Positions 61,732-64,000 of a stretch of 64,000 nucleotides of DNA are shown here, one piece after another; position 1 is the first letter of the stretch; each line of letters starts with the position of its first letter. Origin of the DNA: Pseudomonas orientalis. GTDB lineage: Bacteria; Pseudomonadota; Gammaproteobacteria; Pseudomonadales; Pseudomonadaceae. The DNA is taken from positions 620,001 through 684,000 of the forward strand of contig NZ_JYLM01000001.1 in the NCBI RefSeq assembly GCF_001439815.1, read 5' to 3'. The position numbers and the translations under genes are program-made. The notes beneath the pieces were generated by a model. It had not been told where the DNA came from, did no database searches, and saw only the letters and a program-made list of their open reading frames with translations.

Positions 61732-63249
61732 TCAATGCCCTTCGGGAATAAACGCCACACTCCCCCCCGACCGCTTCTGAAACAACCGCTCGCCATTATC
61801 CGGCTGCGTCGTGATCACCTGATGATCAACCCCCAGAAAGGCCAGTGGCGTCGGGTCTTCTTTGGAGTACTGCGCAATCACAATCGTGTGCTGCGGATCG
61901 AACCCCTGGCCGCTGGTTTTTTCCAGCCAGGCCATGAACGCGGCGCTGTCGCCCTGGCGCGGGAAGTCTTGGGTTTCGCTGACGTAGTAGAACGGCTTGC
62001 CGCCGTTCTGCAAGTACATCGGCACTTTGTTGTCCACTTCCACCAGCACCAGTTGCCATTGGTTCCAGGGCGCGCTTTTCACTGCCTGGGCTTTTACGTC
62101 TTCGGCAAAGCGGGTGACGCCGCCGTTGCCGGTGGTCCATGGGTAGATCACGCCGAGCACCAGCAGCATCAAGCCTGCGGCAATGCCGAAGCTTTTTTGC
62201 CAGCGCGGCCAACGGGCCGGTTGTTGATACAGGCGCTCACTCAGCCACCAGGCGCCGAGCAGTTGGGCAAAGGGCACCAGGGGCAGCACGTAGTAGCTGC
62301 GTCGGCTGCCGCTGGCGGTGAAGAACACAAACAGCAGGCCCAGGCCCCACACCAGCCAGCGCACGTTGGGCGGTGTATGGCGCCAGTGACGGAGGGCGAG
62401 CCACGCGCCGAGCATCCAGCACGGCGCCCATGGCAGGGTGTAGGCCGGCAGGTAGATCAGGTAGGTGTAGATCGGGCCCATATGGTCGAAGGGGTCGAAA
62501 AAGCGCACCACGTTTTCGCGAAACACCAGTTGCAGGCCGCTCTCGCCGTAGGTGGGGGCGCCGTAGAGATGGGACAGTACGAAAGGAATCGCGTAGAACG
62601 CGCCGGCGATCAGCAGCGCCAGGACCAGCCGGGGGTTGAGGTGGCGTTTGTAGCGGTGCTGGCTGAGCAGATGCGGCAGCAGCACCAGCCCCGGCAGTAC
62701 GAACCCGATCAGGCCCTTGAACAGCGACGTTGCCGCCAGCAACAGGAAGAACACCGTATAGCGCCCCAACCGGGTGTCGTCCGGCCCGCGCCAATACCAC
62801 CAGACTGCCGCCAGCACGCCGCACACGGTCAGCACATCGGCGGTGGCCACGCGGGCCCAGAACAGGAAGTAGAAGGTGGTGGCGAGCATCCAGCCGGCGA
62901 TCAGCCCGGTGCCTTTGCGAAACAGCTGTTCGCCGATCAGGTACACCAGCCAGATGCTCAGCCAGGCCGCAATCACCGATGACAGGCGCAGTGACCACGG
63001 CCCCAGGCCGCCCATGAGGTTGGCCAAACCCGTGATCAGCCAATAGGAGGGCAGGGGTTTGTCGTAATAGGGGGCGCCCTTCAGATACGGATCGAAGTAG
63101 TCGCCGCTTTGCAGCATCTGCAGGGCGATGTTCGCCCAGCGCGTTTCCGGCCCCCACAGGTCGCGACTGCCCAGGCCCAGCAACAGGAGCAAGGCCGAGA
63201 CGCCGAGCAATAACGCGAGGGCGCCGCGTTCGGTTTTACACACGCGCAT
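61732..63249 (-). CDS. ArnT/PMT-family glycosyltransferase (GT83-like)
   Basis: This 505-aa inner-membrane enzyme transfers a sugar from an undecaprenyl or dolichol-type carrier to a periplasmic acceptor such as lipid A. After the first helix come RDLWGPETRWANIALQMLQS (first-loop acidic residue typical of GT-C folds) and PYYDKPLPSYWLI. About eleven further helices and a soluble C-terminal part (~385-505) follow. The start has AGGAACAGCCC upstream. The gene follows another ArnT-like gene in the same direction, 21 bases apart. It differs from arnT by length and C-terminus, so the sugar may not be aminoarabinose. Confidence 0.85.
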   Translation of the reverse strand: MRVCKTERGALALLLGVSALLLLLGLGSRDLWGPETRWANIALQMLQSGDYFDPYLKGAPYYDKPLPSYWLITGLANLMGGLGPWSLRLSSVIAAWLSIWLVYLIGEQLFRKGTGLIAGWMLATTFYFLFWARVATADVLTVCGVLAAVWWYWRGPDDTRLGRYTVFFLLLAATSLFKGLIGFVLPGLVLLPHLLSQHRYKRHLNPRLVLALLIAGAFYAIPFVLSHLYGAPTYGESGLQLVFRENVVRFFDPFDHMGPIYTYLIYLPAYTLPWAPCWMLGAWLALRHWRHTPPNVRWLVWGLGLLFVFFTASGSRRSYYVLPLVPFAQLLGAWWLSERLYQQPARWPRWQKSFGIAAGLMLLVLGVIYPWTTGNGGVTRFAEDVKAQAVKSAPWNQWQLVLVEVDNKVPMYLQNGGKPFYYVSETQDFPRQGDSAAFMAWLEKTSGQGFDPQHTIVIAQYSKEDPTPLAFLGVDHQVITTQPDNGERLFQKRSGGSVAFIPEGH

Positions 63250-63270
63250 GGGCTGTTCCTGTCAGGGCGA

Positions 63271-64000
63271 TCAAGGTTGTCGGGGGTAAATCGTCAGCAC
63301 CAGGTTGCCCTTGCGGTAGCGCTTGCCACCGGGCGGCAGTTGGCCTTCCTCAAGGTGTTCGCTGGTGCTTTTGACGCGCATCAGCACGCCGACCGAACCC
63401 TGGGTGCGTGCTTCGCTCAACCAGGACTGAACGTTGTCCAGCGTGACTTTGCGCTGTTGCGCATCCAGGTAATCCAGGCCGTAGCGCAGTTCCCCCGCCG
63501 TGTTGTAGAACGCCACCTGCGGCCGGCGCAGGCGCCACGCCAGGGCCGACGCCGAGCCCAGTTCGTTGCTCAGCAGAGCATGGGTGTGTTGCAGTTCATC
63601 CAGATGCTCAAGCACGAACTGGTCGGGCATTTCGTTGTCCGCGATGATCTGCGGCATGCTCGCCGGCAACAGCGCCACCAGCAGGCCGATCCCCAGGGCC
63701 GGCATCGCCCATAACGTCAGCGGACGCATCGCTTGCAGCAGGTTGGTCAGGATCCAGCCGAGCAGCACGATAAACGCGAGAGACAGGCTGAACATTTCGG
63801 CGTGGCTGTTGCTGTAGATCGGGTTGGCGATCTGCAGGTAAATCAGCGTCACCATGGCCGCCATGCCGAGGCTGAAATTGAGTGCGCCGTTGATGAAGAT
63901 CGCACGGGTCTCGTGCCGGTTGAGCAGGTCGATCAAGGCATGGCCCATCAGCAACGCCAGGGGTAGCAGGCACGGCATGATATAGGTCGGCAGCTTGCCG
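63271..64000 (-). CDS. ArnT-like glycosyltransferase (partial, N-terminus beyond window)
   Basis: Only the C-terminal 243 residues are present; the frame is open to the window edge. It shows the ArnT segment GKLPTYIMPCLLPLALLMGH, further membrane helices and the soluble end (YNTAGELRYGLDYLDAQQRK, RVKSTSEHLEEGQLPPGGKR). These fit 4-amino-4-deoxy-L-arabinose transferase, which modifies lipid A and gives polymyxin resistance. The rest of an arn operon would lie to the right of the window. The methionine at 63978 is internal, not a start. Confidence 0.8.
   Translation of the reverse strand, partial: GKLPTYIMPCLLPLALLMGHALIDLLNRHETRAIFINGALNFSLGMAAMVTLIYLQIANPIYSNSHAEMFSLSLAFIVLLGWILTNLLQAMRPLTLWAMPALGIGLLVALLPASMPQIIADNEMPDQFVLEHLDELQHTHALLSNELGSASALAWRLRRPQVAFYNTAGELRYGLDYLDAQQRKVTLDNVQSWLSEARTQGSVGVLMRVKSTSEHLEEGQLPPGGKRYRKGNLVLTIYPRQP

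Overview
The window looks like a chromosomal segment from a soil- or plant-associated member of the Pseudomonas fluorescens group. The evidence is the two typical REP families (GTGGGAGGGGGCTTGCCCCC and GTAGGAGCGAGCTTGCTCGC types), the high-GC codon use, several TonB receptors, outer-membrane factors and LysR/TetR regulators, and an NRPS whose architecture and neighbours match the first synthetase of viscosin-group lipopeptides. No tRNA, rRNA, CRISPR array or complete insertion sequence was seen.

Layout, left to right. 1-3.7 kb: a NodT-type outer-membrane factor coupled to a MipA/OmpV protein (leftward), a SurE-like phosphatase and a MarR regulator. 4.0-9.0 kb: signalling block of a membrane chemoreceptor, a soluble PAS-PAS chemoreceptor and a GAF/degenerate GGDEF/EAL phosphodiesterase. 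9.0-12.5 kb: STN-type TonB siderophore receptor, a gene remnant and a TetR regulator. 12.5-27.2 kb: two direct copies of a ~400-bp structured repeat bracket a secreted GH3 beta-glucosidase, a small exported protein and a complete Xps-ordered type II secretion operon (gspE-F-G-H-I-J-K-L-M, a GspC/XpsN-type gene, gspD). 27.4-27.9 kb: a DUF6124 gene with a strongly structured leader. 28.4-35.6 kb: a catabolic operon of TonB receptor, polar amino-acid-type ABC transporter, FAD amine oxidase and RidA. 35.8-37.8 kb: DUF4398 and OmpA lipoproteins and an e(P4)-type phosphatase. 37.8-42.5 kb: accessory patch with a large nuclease-like/VWA-like protein divergent from a conserved unknown, a shortened DUF1835-like gene, a small membrane protein and an aldo/keto reductase. 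42.9-46.6 kb: a low-GC four-gene cluster (cysteine-synthase-like enzyme, phosphoribosyltransferase, EamA exporter, ATP-grasp ligase) that looks like an undescribed small-molecule pathway. 46.7-50.2 kb: GST, two LysR regulators and an FMN-binding PPOX protein. 50.5-52.6 kb: two diverged paralogues, one with a plausible Cys/His peptidase dyad and one without. 52.6-61.6 kb: NodT outer-membrane factor, LuxR regulator and a two-module NRPS. 61.7-64.0 kb: two tandem ArnT-family glycosyltransferases, the second cut by the window edge.

The most distinctive signals are: (1) the ~106-nt three-way-junction module inside the ~400-bp repeat, whose two copies differ in one 15-pair stem by exactly three compensatory base-pair changes, and which is precisely missing from a third, inverted, deleted copy; (2) the DUF6124 leader, with a 16-bp closing stem and a mutually exclusive downstream stem next to the Shine-Dalgarno sequence; (3) the PLP/PRTase/EamA/ATP-grasp cluster; (4) the divergent nuclease/VWA pair; (5) the enzyme/pseudoenzyme pair beside the lipopeptide locus. 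All functional assignments come from reading motifs; no database search was possible.
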